Assembly (NCBI GenBank): GCA_964478055.1
Contig: CAYZHV010000172.1
Location: 1-8,700, forward strand
Length of the DNA stretch: 8,700 nt
Direction of reading: 5' to 3'
From: CAYZHV01 sp964478055
GTDB taxonomy: Bacteria > Spirochaetota > Spirochaetia > DSM-27196 > Alkalispirochaetaceae
Positions 1 to 6,517 of this stretch are shown piece after piece. Both the position numbers and the translations under genes were made by a program. A model generated the notes under the pieces. That model saw nothing but the letters and a program-made list of their open reading frames with translations, searched no databases and was not told the origin of the DNA. Position 1 is the first letter of the stretch. The number at the start of each line of letters is the position of its first letter.

Positions 1-178
1 CCGAGAGGCTGTCCGGCCGGTCCCGGCCGTCGACCGTCAAGATCAGATCTCCCTTGTAGACGCCCGCCGCAAGATCGGCGGGAACCTTGATGGTCAGCCA
101 GAGCCACTTGACCTCGCCCGCGCTCAACGTGGTTCGAAAGGTCGAGGGCATCGACGGCGGATGCCACCTACTGCTCTC
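1..178 (-). CDS. Partial gene fragment, beta-sandwich protein resembling DUF4091/GH123 N-terminal regions
   Basis: Read on the minus strand, this stretch is open from a TAA at 179-181 to the left edge. It encodes a credible protein segment, with 'KWLWLTIKVPADLAAGVYKG' followed by a beta-strand-like 'DLILTVDGRD'. The pattern W-x-V-P-A-D-x-x-x-G-V-Y-x-G is typical of the beta-sandwich domain that precedes the barrel in DUF4091/GH123-type carbohydrate-active proteins. I know that pattern from the families; no search was run. Third codon positions are about 86% G or C over the 50 codons below the ATG at 149-151, as in real genes of this window. That ATG could be a start, but the family pattern seems to begin before it, and nothing resembling a gene 5' end precedes it. 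It therefore looks like the interior of a gene whose upstream part is missing. A chance antisense frame remains possible. Confidence 0.45.
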
Positions 179-180
179 TT

Positions 181-957
181 ATGCTCGAGAGCCTTTTCAA
201 CTACCTGCAGCTCCTGGAGAAGCAGGAAATGGAGCGGGAGGTGGATATCGCTGCTGCCATTCAGCGGGGACTCCTGCCCCGGACCATTCCCGAGCCTCCG
301 GGGGCGCAGATCGCCTGCTACACCGCCGCGGCCAAGGGGGTCAGTGGTGACTACTACGACCTAGAGGAAGAGTCCTCAGGGCGCCTTTTCGGACTGGTCT
401 GCGACGTCGCCGGAAAAGGAATACCCGCGTCCCTTATCATGGTTATTGTAAGAACCATCGTGCATATGGAGCGGCGTCGGGAGTACTCCCTGAGCCAGCT
501 TCTTTCTATGATAAACCGTGGGATCGCCACGGATCTGGCGGTGGACCGCTTTGCCACGGCGTGCATCTTCACCTACGAGGCGAGGGAGGGGCGCTTCGTC
601 TTTGCCAACGGCGGTCACCATCCGGCGCTTCTCTTTCGGGCGGCGGAGGAGCGCTTCCAAGAGCTCGACACCCCGGGGATTCCCGTGGGGATAGAGGAAT
701 CTACGGTCTACGAGGAGACTTCCGCCCGCCTCGAGCCCGGCGACCTTGTAATTCTCTATACCGACGGTATAATTGAGGCCGAGAATCGGGAAGGAGAGCG
801 TTTTCGGGAGGAACGACTTCGAGAGGCGATTCTCATGAATAGCCGGGAAGAGGCTGGACGGATCGTCGCGGGGATCACCGAAGCGGTGGATAGGTTCGTA
901 GGCGGGGCGCCGCAGCACGATGACCAGACACTGATCGTTCTCAAGGCAACCGAATAA
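181..957 (+). CDS. SpoIIE/RsbU-type PP2C serine phosphatase, short N-terminus
   Basis: This is a metal-dependent protein phosphatase of the SpoIIE/RsbU class, which removes phosphate from STAS-domain anti-sigma-factor antagonists in partner-switching pathways. The 258-residue product is almost only catalytic domain. It has a short coiled-coil-like lead ending in 'AAAIQRGLLP' (residues 24-33), the metal motif GDYYD (56-60), DVAGKG with Asp75 (75-80), the GGHHP turn (144-148), LYTDG with Asp195 (192-196) and the C-terminal HDDQT with Asp247 and Asp248 (246-250). All the usual metal-binding acidic residues appear present. Family members normally carry a PAS, GAF, receiver or membrane sensor before the coiled coil; none is here. 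The ATG at 181 has no ribosome-binding site. The same frame is open upstream only to a stop at 109-111 and gives no recognisable domain there. The gene may be truncated or rearranged at its 5' end. The STAS gene follows 4 bases after the stop and is the likely substrate. Confidence 0.88.
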   Translation: MLESLFNYLQLLEKQEMEREVDIAAAIQRGLLPRTIPEPPGAQIACYTAAAKGVSGDYYDLEEESSGRLFGLVCDVAGKGIPASLIMVIVRTIVHMERRREYSLSQLLSMINRGIATDLAVDRFATACIFTYEAREGRFVFANGGHHPALLFRAAEERFQELDTPGIPVGIEESTVYEETSARLEPGDLVILYTDGIIEAENREGERFREERLREAILMNSREEAGRIVAGITEAVDRFVGGAPQHDDQTLIVLKATE

Positions 958-961
958 CTAC

Positions 962-1297
962 ATGAACATTGCAGAAGAAGCGCGGGGGCCTCTAACGGTT
1001 CTGCGCCTTTCAGGGCAGCTCGATCTTTTCCACGCAAAAGCCCTCCGGCAGAAGGTCCAGGAGCTCGTGGAGTCGGGTCGGCGAAAGATCATTATCGACT
1101 TCGGCGGGGTGAGCTACATGGACAGCTCCGGCGTAGGTGCTTTGCTCCACGTCTACTCGAGCGCCCGAGCAGGCAAGTTCGAGACCCGCTTCGTAAACTT
1201 CCAGAAGCCGGTGGCCCACGTCATAGAGCTCACCAAGCTAACCGATTACTTTCCCCTCTCGGAGAGCGTAAAAACCGCGGAAGAAGAGCTGCAATAG
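962..1297 (+). CDS. STAS-domain anti-sigma-factor antagonist (RsbV/SpoIIAA type)
   Basis: This is a single-domain STAS protein of 111 residues, the usual size for anti-anti-sigma factors. The fold is readable: an N-terminal beta strand (LTVLRLSGQLDL, 11-22), a first helix (AKALRQKVQELVESG, 25-39), a central strand (KIIIDFGGV, 42-50) and then the signature YMDSSGVGALL (52-62). One of Ser55/Ser56 would be the residue phosphorylated by an anti-sigma kinase and dephosphorylated by a PP2C enzyme. The C-terminal part contains the usual FxNFQKPVxHVIELTKL-type segment (77-93). In the unphosphorylated state such proteins bind the anti-sigma kinase or another partner and free its target. It starts 4 bases after the phosphatase stop codon, so the two are almost certainly co-transcribed and probably translationally coupled; no Shine-Dalgarno sequence is visible. 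No HATPase_c kinase or sigma factor lies in the window, so the downstream target is unknown. Confidence 0.9.
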   Translation: MNIAEEARGPLTVLRLSGQLDLFHAKALRQKVQELVESGRRKIIIDFGGVSYMDSSGVGALLHVYSSARAGKFETRFVNFQKPVAHVIELTKLTDYFPLSESVKTAEEELQ

Positions 1298-1309
1298 CGC
1301 TCTCCCGAA

Positions 1310-1326
1310 GGGGCTCAGAGGGCCCC
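1310..1326. terminator. GC-rich hairpin between convergent genes, possible terminator
   Basis: GGGGCTC (1310-1316), a three-base loop AGA, then GGGCCCC (1320-1326) form a 7-bp stem with one G-T pair. It lies in the 73-base gap between the convergent STAS and diguanylate-cyclase genes. A second inverted repeat, CGCCGGT at 1330-1336 and ACCGGCG at 1363-1369, encloses a 26-base loop in the same gap. Neither is followed by a T-run on either strand, so this is not a classical intrinsic terminator. Position supports a role in ending transcription from one or both sides; this is inference. Confidence 0.35.
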
Positions 1327-1370
1327 GGCCGCCGGTTCCCGTCAGACCCTTCGCCTTAGCTTACCGGCGA

Positions 1371-2426
1371 TCACAACGCCTGGGTACTTCGGTTTCTCCC
1401 ATCCCTCTTGGAGCAGTAGAGCGCCCGGTCCACCCGGTCGATGAGCATGTGGGAGGTCTTGTCGATCTCTGGCTTGTAGGAGGCCACCCCCAGAGAGATC
1501 GTAACGGGGATCCGCCTTCCCTCGTGCTCGAAGGTCGCTGAGGCGACTCCCGTTCGCACCCGCTCTGCTATCGCCATCGCCTTTGAGGCGTCGGTGCTCG
1601 GCAACAAAACGATAAACTCCTCCCCGCCGTAGCGAGCCGCGAGGTCCGTCTGGCGCACGTTGGTAAGCACCACGTCCGCCACCTCCCGGAGCACGTCATC
1701 CCCAAAGAGGTGACCGTAGGTGTCATTGATTCTTTTAAAGTGGTCCAGGTCGAGCATAATGATCGAGAGCGGCTCCCCCACCGACTGGGCACGCTGCATC
1801 GCTTCGGTGAGCATGGTGAGAAAGTAGTGCCGCATCTTGAGCCGGGTCATAAGATCGGTGTTGGTAACCTCGAATAGAAAGGCGTTGTGCACGGCGATGC
1901 CCGCGAGGAGGGCCACATCCAGGAGGAAGTCTTTCTCCTTCTCTCCGAAACCACTCTGACTGCCGCCCTCCTGGGGAATCCGCTCCCCCAGGACGATAAC
2001 ACCATTGATCAGATTTCGAGCCCGAATGGGAACGAGAAGGCTCGGCTCGAACTGCCGAAGCAGCCCGAGGTCCGGCGAAGCAGGGAGAGCCTCCTCCAGC
2101 TCTTCCATCGTGTAACACTGGTACTGGTCGAGAAAGAGGCCGAGGAGATCGCTCTCTTCCGGGATAAAGTGGTTCTCCTTGGAGATGTCAAAACCGATGA
2201 GGTTCCGGTGAAGATGGAGATCCGCCCGATGCACCTCACTCCTGATAAAGACCGCCGCCTGCACCACCTTCACCTGGGCCATGCAGGTATAGAGGACCGA
2301 CTCCATCAGCTGGTTCAACTCCAGAGTGCTGTTGAGGCTCTTGGAAATCTCTAGGAGCTGCCGGAGATCGAAAATTTCCTTTTCGTACCGGGAGATGAGT
2401 TCGTTGTCTCCGACCTCGGTAGACAT
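1371..2426 (-). CDS. GAF-GGDEF diguanylate cyclase
   Basis: This protein is predicted to make cyclic di-GMP from two GTP. Its 351 residues begin with a coiled-coil-like helix (about 8-45), followed by a GAF-type sensory domain (about 30-185; 'SLLVPIRARNLINGVIVLGE' at 129-148 is the typical core strand pair). A GGDEF domain runs from about 190 to 346. Visible catalytic features are LDLDHFKRINDTYGH with metal-binding Asp226 (225-239), the active-site loop GGEEF (267-271), and SLGVA (311-315) and DRALYCSKRDGRN (333-345). An RxxD inhibitory site (Arg258 to Asp261) sits exactly five residues before GGEEF, so product feedback inhibition is likely. There is no membrane segment, so it should be cytosolic, with the GAF domain sensing an unknown ligand. 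The ATG at 2424-2426 fits the domain start and has no clear Shine-Dalgarno. recO lies 68 bases upstream on the same strand, so read-through is possible, but a promoter-like pair also lies in the gap. Confidence 0.93.
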   Translation of the reverse strand: MSTEVGDNELISRYEKEIFDLRQLLEISKSLNSTLELNQLMESVLYTCMAQVKVVQAAVFIRSEVHRADLHLHRNLIGFDISKENHFIPEESDLLGLFLDQYQCYTMEELEEALPASPDLGLLRQFEPSLLVPIRARNLINGVIVLGERIPQEGGSQSGFGEKEKDFLLDVALLAGIAVHNAFLFEVTNTDLMTRLKMRHYFLTMLTEAMQRAQSVGEPLSIIMLDLDHFKRINDTYGHLFGDDVLREVADVVLTNVRQTDLAARYGGEEFIVLLPSTDASKAMAIAERVRTGVASATFEHEGRRIPVTISLGVASYKPEIDKTSHMLIDRVDRALYCSKRDGRNRSTQAL

Positions 2427-2435
2427 GGCATACCT

Positions 2436-2464
2436 ATCCTACAGGAACTCCTACCCCGAGGCAA
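2436..2464 (-). promoter_or_regulatory. Candidate sigma-70-type promoter for the diguanylate cyclase
   Basis: On the minus strand, TTGCCT (2464-2459) and TAGGAT (2441-2436) are separated by exactly 17 bases. Each hexamer matches the consensus at four of six positions, including T1, A2 and T6 of the -10 box. Only 9 bases lie between the -10 box and the ATG, so a transcript from here would have almost no 5' leader. It lies in the gap after recO. Matches of this quality occur by chance, so confidence is low. Confidence 0.3.
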
Positions 2465-2494
2465 TCGATTACACGGCAGTTGCGCCCACCGCTC

Positions 2495-3280
2495 TTAGAG
2501 GATTCCCTCGCCGCTCCGTATAGTCTTGAGCTCCCGCTCCGCGGACTCCTGAACAAGCCGAAAGAGAAGCGCTTTGAGCTCGCCCCGTTGACCGGGAGAG
2601 AGTGTTATCTTCAGGGCCTGAGCAAGCCCTCGTTCTCCGGCGGTAGCAAGATAGGCGAGAGAGCCGCCGCTCAGGGTGACACCCCCTTCTCGGCTCTCCT
2701 CGCCGGAAAGCTCCTCTCTCGGGGCGAACCGGTGCTCCTCCGGGAGGTAGCGGAAGCTCCCCCGGGGCTCCGCCGGCAGCTCCGGTCGCATTCCGAGGAG
2801 CTCGAGAAAGCGCCAGAGGAACTGAACGTTTATCGCATCCGCCGAGCTCTCCTCTTCCGAGGCGAGTAGAAAGAGAGCCTCGCTCATGAGCGACCATACT
2901 GCTTCCCCCTCACTTCCCGCGGCGTAGGAGTAGAGAACAACCTCCGCCCAGAGAGAGGCTACGTAGAACTTTTTGAGGTTTTCTCGGATCTCCGGATGGT
3001 ACTCCCGAATGGCGAGATCCGTGATCTTGGTGCTACCCTTTACCGGGTCTGTATAGAGGTAGCAGGTTCCCAGGGCGAAGGGCACAACGGTGCCCCGGAG
3101 GCTACCTTTTCGGGAACGGGCGCCGTAGGCCATGGCATCGAGGAGACCGGAAACGCGGGAGAGCATCCTCACCGAGGCGTGGATCTCCCCCACAGGACGG
3201 ACACGGAGAATCACAACCTCCTCTGTGGAGTTACGGGACACGCCTGGCATAGTAAAGGAGCACTTGACGGCTGTCGACAC
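2495..3280 (-). CDS. recO: DNA repair protein RecO
   Basis: RecO is a recombination mediator that binds single-stranded DNA and SSB and, with RecR, helps load RecA at gaps. The N-terminal OB-fold (about 18-90) is recognisable from 'EVVILRVRPVGEIHASVRML' (21-40), a turn leading to GLLDAMAYGARSRKGSLRG (45-63) and VVPFALGTCYLY (65-76). A helical C-terminal domain follows, with the typical ENLKKFYVASLWAEVVL (100-116) and FLELLGMRPELP (158-169). The length of 261 residues is normal for the family. The four-cysteine zinc site found in some RecO proteins is absent, as in several lineages. The start is uncertain. The GTG at 3278-3280 gives the full open frame and has GGAG almost touching it. ATG at 3248-3250 or GTG at 3239-3241 would give a shorter N-terminus closer to E. 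coli RecO. The gene is divergent from lon and upstream of the diguanylate cyclase. Confidence 0.87.
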   Translation of the reverse strand: MSTAVKCSFTMPGVSRNSTEEVVILRVRPVGEIHASVRMLSRVSGLLDAMAYGARSRKGSLRGTVVPFALGTCYLYTDPVKGSTKITDLAIREYHPEIRENLKKFYVASLWAEVVLYSYAAGSEGEAVWSLMSEALFLLASEEESSADAINVQFLWRFLELLGMRPELPAEPRGSFRYLPEEHRFAPREELSGEESREGGVTLSGGSLAYLATAGERGLAQALKITLSPGQRGELKALLFRLVQESAERELKTIRSGEGIL

Positions 3281-3292
3281 TCTCCGTACTTT
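3264..3292 (+). promoter_or_regulatory. Candidate sigma-70-type promoter for lon
   Basis: TTGACG (3264-3269, five of six matches to TTGACA) and TACTTT (3287-3292, with the key T1, A2 and T6) are separated by exactly 17 bases. The -10 box ends 15 bases before the lon ATG, predicting a leader of roughly 10 bases or less. The spacer contains the perfect 8-base palindrome TGTCGACA (3272-3279), which might be an operator or chance. No CIRCE element and no sigma-32-like pair was seen, although Lon is often heat-induced. The -35 box lies inside recO if recO starts at 3280. Confidence 0.35.
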
Positions 3293-3307
3293 CTACGCCG
3301 AATAACC

Positions 3308-5653
3308 ATGACACAGCAACGAGATATTTTACCCGCAGGACAGCAGCTTCCGCAGAAGCTCTATCTGATCCCCTTTACGGGAAAGCCGATTTTCCCCGGC
3401 ATTTTCACACCGATCATGATAACCGACGAGAAGGACCTGGACGTGGTCAACAGCGCCATGGAGCACGACAGCATGGTCGGTTTCGTCCTCACCAAGGACG
3501 CCGAAAGCGAGGAACCGCCCAGGGGGGAGGATCTCTATCGGATCGGCACGGTGGCCAAGATCGTCCGGCGCATAAACCTTCCGGACGGCGGGGTCAACAT
3601 CTTCGTCTCCACCCTCAAGCGATTTCGGATAAAAAAGTTTCTCCAGGAGGAAACCCCAGTCGTAGCGGCGGTCGACTATCTGGATGACACCGACGACGAG
3701 GGAACAGAGGTGGAGGCGCTTACCCGCTCTCTTATCAACGAAACGAAGCAGGTTAGCGAGAACAACCCCCTCTTCTCCGAGGAGATGCGGCTCAACATGG
3801 TCAACATCGACCAGCCCGGGCGTATCGCCGATTTCATCGCCTCCATTCTCAACATCGATCGTAGCGACCAACAGGATGTGATAGAGACCTTGAGCGTCCA
3901 CCGGCGGCTGGAGAAGGTTCTTATGTTCATCAAGAAGGAGCAGGAGCTCCTGAGGATCCAGAAGAAGATCCAGAATCAGATGAACGAGAAAATCGAGAAG
4001 AGTCAGCGAGAGTACTTTCTCAAGGAGCAGCTCAAGGCGATCAAGCAGGAGCTCGGCATGCCCACGGACTCCAAGAGCTCCGACTACCTGCAGTTCAAGG
4101 AGAAGATCGAGGAGCTGCCTCTGGATGAGGAGGTTCGCGAGCAGGTCGAAAAGGAGCTCGAGAAGTTCCAGCTCCTGGAGCCGAGCTCGCAGGACTACGG
4201 GATGACCCGAAATTACCTCGACACCATTGTCTCCCTCCCCTGGGGAGATCCGGAGCCCGTGGACTTTGACCTGGAGAACGCTCAGGGGATTCTGGACAAG
4301 GACCACTACGGACTCGAGGACGTCAAGGAGCGCATTCTCGAGTTCCTTGCGGTACGACGACTCAAAGGAGACTTCAAGGGCTCCATTATCTGTCTCGTGG
4401 GCCCGCCGGGGGTTGGTAAAACCTCCGTGGGCAAGTCGATCGCCCGGGCCCTGGGCAAGGGGTTCTTTCGCTTTTCCGTGGGCGGTATGCGAGACGAGGC
4501 GGAAATCAAGGGTCACCGTCGCACCTACATCGGCGCCATGCCGGGTAAGATCATTCAGGGGCTCAAGATCGTCGGTACCAAGGACCCGGTCTTTATGATC
4601 GACGAGATCGACAAGCTCGGGGTGAGCTACCAGGGCGATCCCTCCTCGGCGCTCTTGGAGGTCCTTGATCCGGAGCAGAACGTGAGCTTTCGGGATCACT
4701 ATCTTGACCTTCCCTTCGACGTGTCGAACGTGCTCTTTATAACGACTGCCAACACCCTGGACACGATACCGAGCCCCCTTCTGGACCGGATGGAGGTAAT
4801 CCGTCTCTCCGGCTATATCGACCAGGAAAAGCTCGCCATCGCCCAGCGCTATCTCGTTCCCAAATCCCTGGACAAGAGCGGCCTCAAGAAGTCCCAGGTT
4901 CGCTACACCAAGAAGGCGCTCCTGGAAATCGCCAACCGGTACGCCCGGGAGGCGGGGGTACGGAACTACGAGAAGCAGCTCGACAAGATCCATCGCAAGA
5001 TCGCCCGTAAGATGGTCCTGGAGCAGCCGGAGACCCCGGTGCGAATCAAGCCGGAGAACCTGGAGGAGTACCTCGGCAAACCGATCTTTCCCGAGGAGAG
5101 CCTCAAGCGGGTAAGTGGCCCGGGAATGGCTGTGGGCCTCGCCTGGACCCCCTACGGGGGAGACACGCTCCTTATCGAGGCGGTCTCGAACACCGGACAA
5201 GGCGGTTTCAAGCTCACCGGAAAGATGGGTGACGTCATGCAGGAGTCAGCGAACATCGCCTACACCTTTGTACGCCACCTGGCGCCGAGCTTCGGCGTGG
5301 ACTCCGCCTTTTTCGAGAAGAACGAGATACATCTCCACATACCCGCCGGGGCGACCCCGAAGGACGGTCCCTCCGCCGGTATCACCATGGCCACGGCCCT
5401 CCTCTCCCTGGCAACGGGGAAGAAGATCAAGAACCGGGTCGCCATGACCGGGGAGCTCAGCCTGGTAGGACAGGTACTCCCGATCGGCGGGTTGAAGGAA
5501 AAGACCATCGCCGCCAGGAGAAACAAGATCAAGGAGATCATCATCCCCGGGGAGAACGAGAAAGACCTCTCGGACATCCCGGAGCATATAAAGGAGGGAA
5601 TCACCTTTCATCCTGTAACTCACATGGATGAGGTGATAGAAAAGATCTTCTGA
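3308..5653 (+). CDS. lon: ATP-dependent protease Lon (LonA type)
   Basis: Lon is a cytosolic AAA+ protease that unfolds and degrades damaged and regulatory proteins as a ring-shaped hexamer. The 781-residue product matches the usual LonA length (E. coli 784). It has the N-terminal substrate-binding domain (about 15-205, with KPIFPGIFTPIMI at 26-38) and a long coiled-coil stretch (about 205-295). The AAA+ module contains Walker A GPPGVGKT (365-372), Walker B VFMIDEID (428-435) and an arginine-finger candidate Arg494. The C-terminal S16 protease domain has catalytic Ser689 in PKDGPSAG and Lys732 in GGLKEK; their 43-residue spacing equals that in E. coli. The frame stays open upstream to 2996, but that part is antisense to recO and unlike Lon, so the ATG at 3308 is chosen. 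No Shine-Dalgarno is visible. A VanY-type gene follows after 23 bases. Confidence 0.97.
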   Translation: MTQQRDILPAGQQLPQKLYLIPFTGKPIFPGIFTPIMITDEKDLDVVNSAMEHDSMVGFVLTKDAESEEPPRGEDLYRIGTVAKIVRRINLPDGGVNIFVSTLKRFRIKKFLQEETPVVAAVDYLDDTDDEGTEVEALTRSLINETKQVSENNPLFSEEMRLNMVNIDQPGRIADFIASILNIDRSDQQDVIETLSVHRRLEKVLMFIKKEQELLRIQKKIQNQMNEKIEKSQREYFLKEQLKAIKQELGMPTDSKSSDYLQFKEKIEELPLDEEVREQVEKELEKFQLLEPSSQDYGMTRNYLDTIVSLPWGDPEPVDFDLENAQGILDKDHYGLEDVKERILEFLAVRRLKGDFKGSIICLVGPPGVGKTSVGKSIARALGKGFFRFSVGGMRDEAEIKGHRRTYIGAMPGKIIQGLKIVGTKDPVFMIDEIDKLGVSYQGDPSSALLEVLDPEQNVSFRDHYLDLPFDVSNVLFITTANTLDTIPSPLLDRMEVIRLSGYIDQEKLAIAQRYLVPKSLDKSGLKKSQVRYTKKALLEIANRYAREAGVRNYEKQLDKIHRKIARKMVLEQPETPVRIKPENLEEYLGKPIFPEESLKRVSGPGMAVGLAWTPYGGDTLLIEAVSNTGQGGFKLTGKMGDVMQESANIAYTFVRHLAPSFGVDSAFFEKNEIHLHIPAGATPKDGPSAGITMATALLSLATGKKIKNRVAMTGELSLVGQVLPIGGLKEKTIAARRNKIKEIIIPGENEKDLSDIPEHIKEGITFHPVTHMDEVIEKIF

Positions 5654-5657
5654 GGCG

Positions 5658-5666
5658 TGCTACACT
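5658..5666 (+). promoter_or_regulatory. Extended -10-like motif before the carboxypeptidase gene
   Basis: TGC followed by TACACT (5661-5666) resembles an extended -10 element (TGn plus a hexamer with T1, A2, A4 and T6). It sits in the 23-base gap after lon and ends 10 bases before the next ATG. No good -35 box lies at the matching distance. It could give a short-leader transcript for the downstream pair independent of lon, or be chance. Confidence 0.2.
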
Positions 5667-5676
5667 CCCAGCCGTC

Positions 5677-6516
5677 ATGAGGATTCGATCCCTCCTCCTT
5701 CTTTCCGGTTTAGCCGTGTTACTCGTCGGATGCGGTGTTCGAGAGGACGCCGCTTCCGGAGCTCCCGCCGAGGAAGAAGAGCAGATACACCCCGAGTTTT
5801 CCCTCACGCGTCCGGAGCTGCAGAGCCTCCTCGAGGACCTCCCTCCTGCTCTGCAGGAGCGGATCCTGGCGGAACCGCGGACCTTCCTCGAGCTATCCGC
5901 AAAGCTCCTGGAGACGCCGGAGGAGCTCCTCTGGCTCGTAGACAAGGAGAACCCCCTCCCGGCGGAGTACGAACCGCAGGACCTGGTGGAGCTCGACACC
6001 CTGAACGAAGGACTGAACCTTACGAGGGAATCCCTTTCGCTCCGCCGAGTTCTTCTCGAGGACCTCTTTGCCATGGTGGAGGCCGCCCGGAGCGAGGGTA
6101 TAGAGCTGCCTATCTCGTCAACCTACCGCGGTTACGATTATCAGGAGTGGCTCTTCAGCTACTGGGTGGAGGAGCTCGGCGAAGAGGAAGCGGAGCGAAG
6201 CTCCGCCCGTCCCGGAACGAGCCAGCACCAGCTCGGCACCACCCTGGACTTCGGAAGCATTAGCGACGCCTTCGCAGAGACCGACGCGGGGACCTGGCTC
6301 GCCGAGAATGGCTGGCGCTTTGGCTTCTCCCTCTCCTATCCGGAGGGGTATGAGGAGCTCACGGGCTATAAGTACGAGAGCTGGCACTTCCGTTACATCG
6401 GGAGGGCCGCCACGGAGATGGAGCGCACCTTTTTCGGGGGCATACAGCAGCGGATGCTCGAGTTCTGGAACGACCGGAAAGATGAGCTCGCCGAGGCGTG
6501 GAGCGGACAGCAGTAG
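5677..6516 (+). CDS. VanY-type D-alanyl-D-alanine carboxypeptidase lipoprotein (peptidase M15B)
   Basis: This is predicted to be a zinc carboxypeptidase that removes the terminal D-Ala from peptidoglycan stem peptides in the periplasm. The 279-residue product starts with a lipoprotein signal: MRIR, a hydrophobic core (5-17) and the lipobox LVGC with Cys19, so it should be lipid-anchored. An acidic, low-complexity linker (about 31-40) and a helical region lead to the catalytic domain from about 145. There, SSTYRGYDYQEWLF (147-160) is the typical lead-in. SQHQLGTTLD (182-191) supplies zinc ligands His184 and Asp191, WRFGFSLSYP (213-222) is a family signature, and YESWHFRYIG (233-242) supplies catalytic Glu234 and the third ligand His237. 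All key residues are present. The gene starts 23 bases after lon and ends one base before the U32 gene, so it is probably part of that unit. Vancomycin resistance cannot be inferred; M15B enzymes are common in ordinary wall remodelling. Confidence 0.92.
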   Translation: MRIRSLLLLSGLAVLLVGCGVREDAASGAPAEEEEQIHPEFSLTRPELQSLLEDLPPALQERILAEPRTFLELSAKLLETPEELLWLVDKENPLPAEYEPQDLVELDTLNEGLNLTRESLSLRRVLLEDLFAMVEAARSEGIELPISSTYRGYDYQEWLFSYWVEELGEEEAERSSARPGTSQHQLGTTLDFGSISDAFAETDAGTWLAENGWRFGFSLSYPEGYEELTGYKYESWHFRYIGRAATEMERTFFGGIQQRMLEFWNDRKDELAEAWSGQQ

Positions 6517-6517
6517 C

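Noticed and set aside
1887..2354. A 155-codon plus-strand frame opposite the diguanylate cyclase.
   Set aside because: It is antisense to the GAF part of a clear GAF-GGDEF gene, with no family resemblance.
2480..2869. A 129-codon plus-strand frame opposite recO.
   Set aside because: It is fully within recO on the other strand and shows no motif; it is explained by GC-rich codon bias.
2996..3307. In-frame upstream extension of lon by 104 codons.
   Set aside because: It is antisense to the well-supported recO gene, has no Lon-like sequence, and the Lon N-domain starts normally shortly after the ATG at 3308.
3240..3310. A possible CIRCE (HrcA) or sigma-32 heat-shock element before lon.
   Set aside because: No TTAGCACTC/GAGTGCTAA repeat and no sigma-32-like pair is present; only a sigma-70-like pair and an 8-base palindrome are visible.
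3329..5200. A 623-codon open frame on the minus strand, opposite lon.
   Set aside because: It mirrors the lon reading frame through GC-rich codon use, its translation is low-complexity Leu/Val/Asp-rich with no recognisable domain, and Lon itself is intact.
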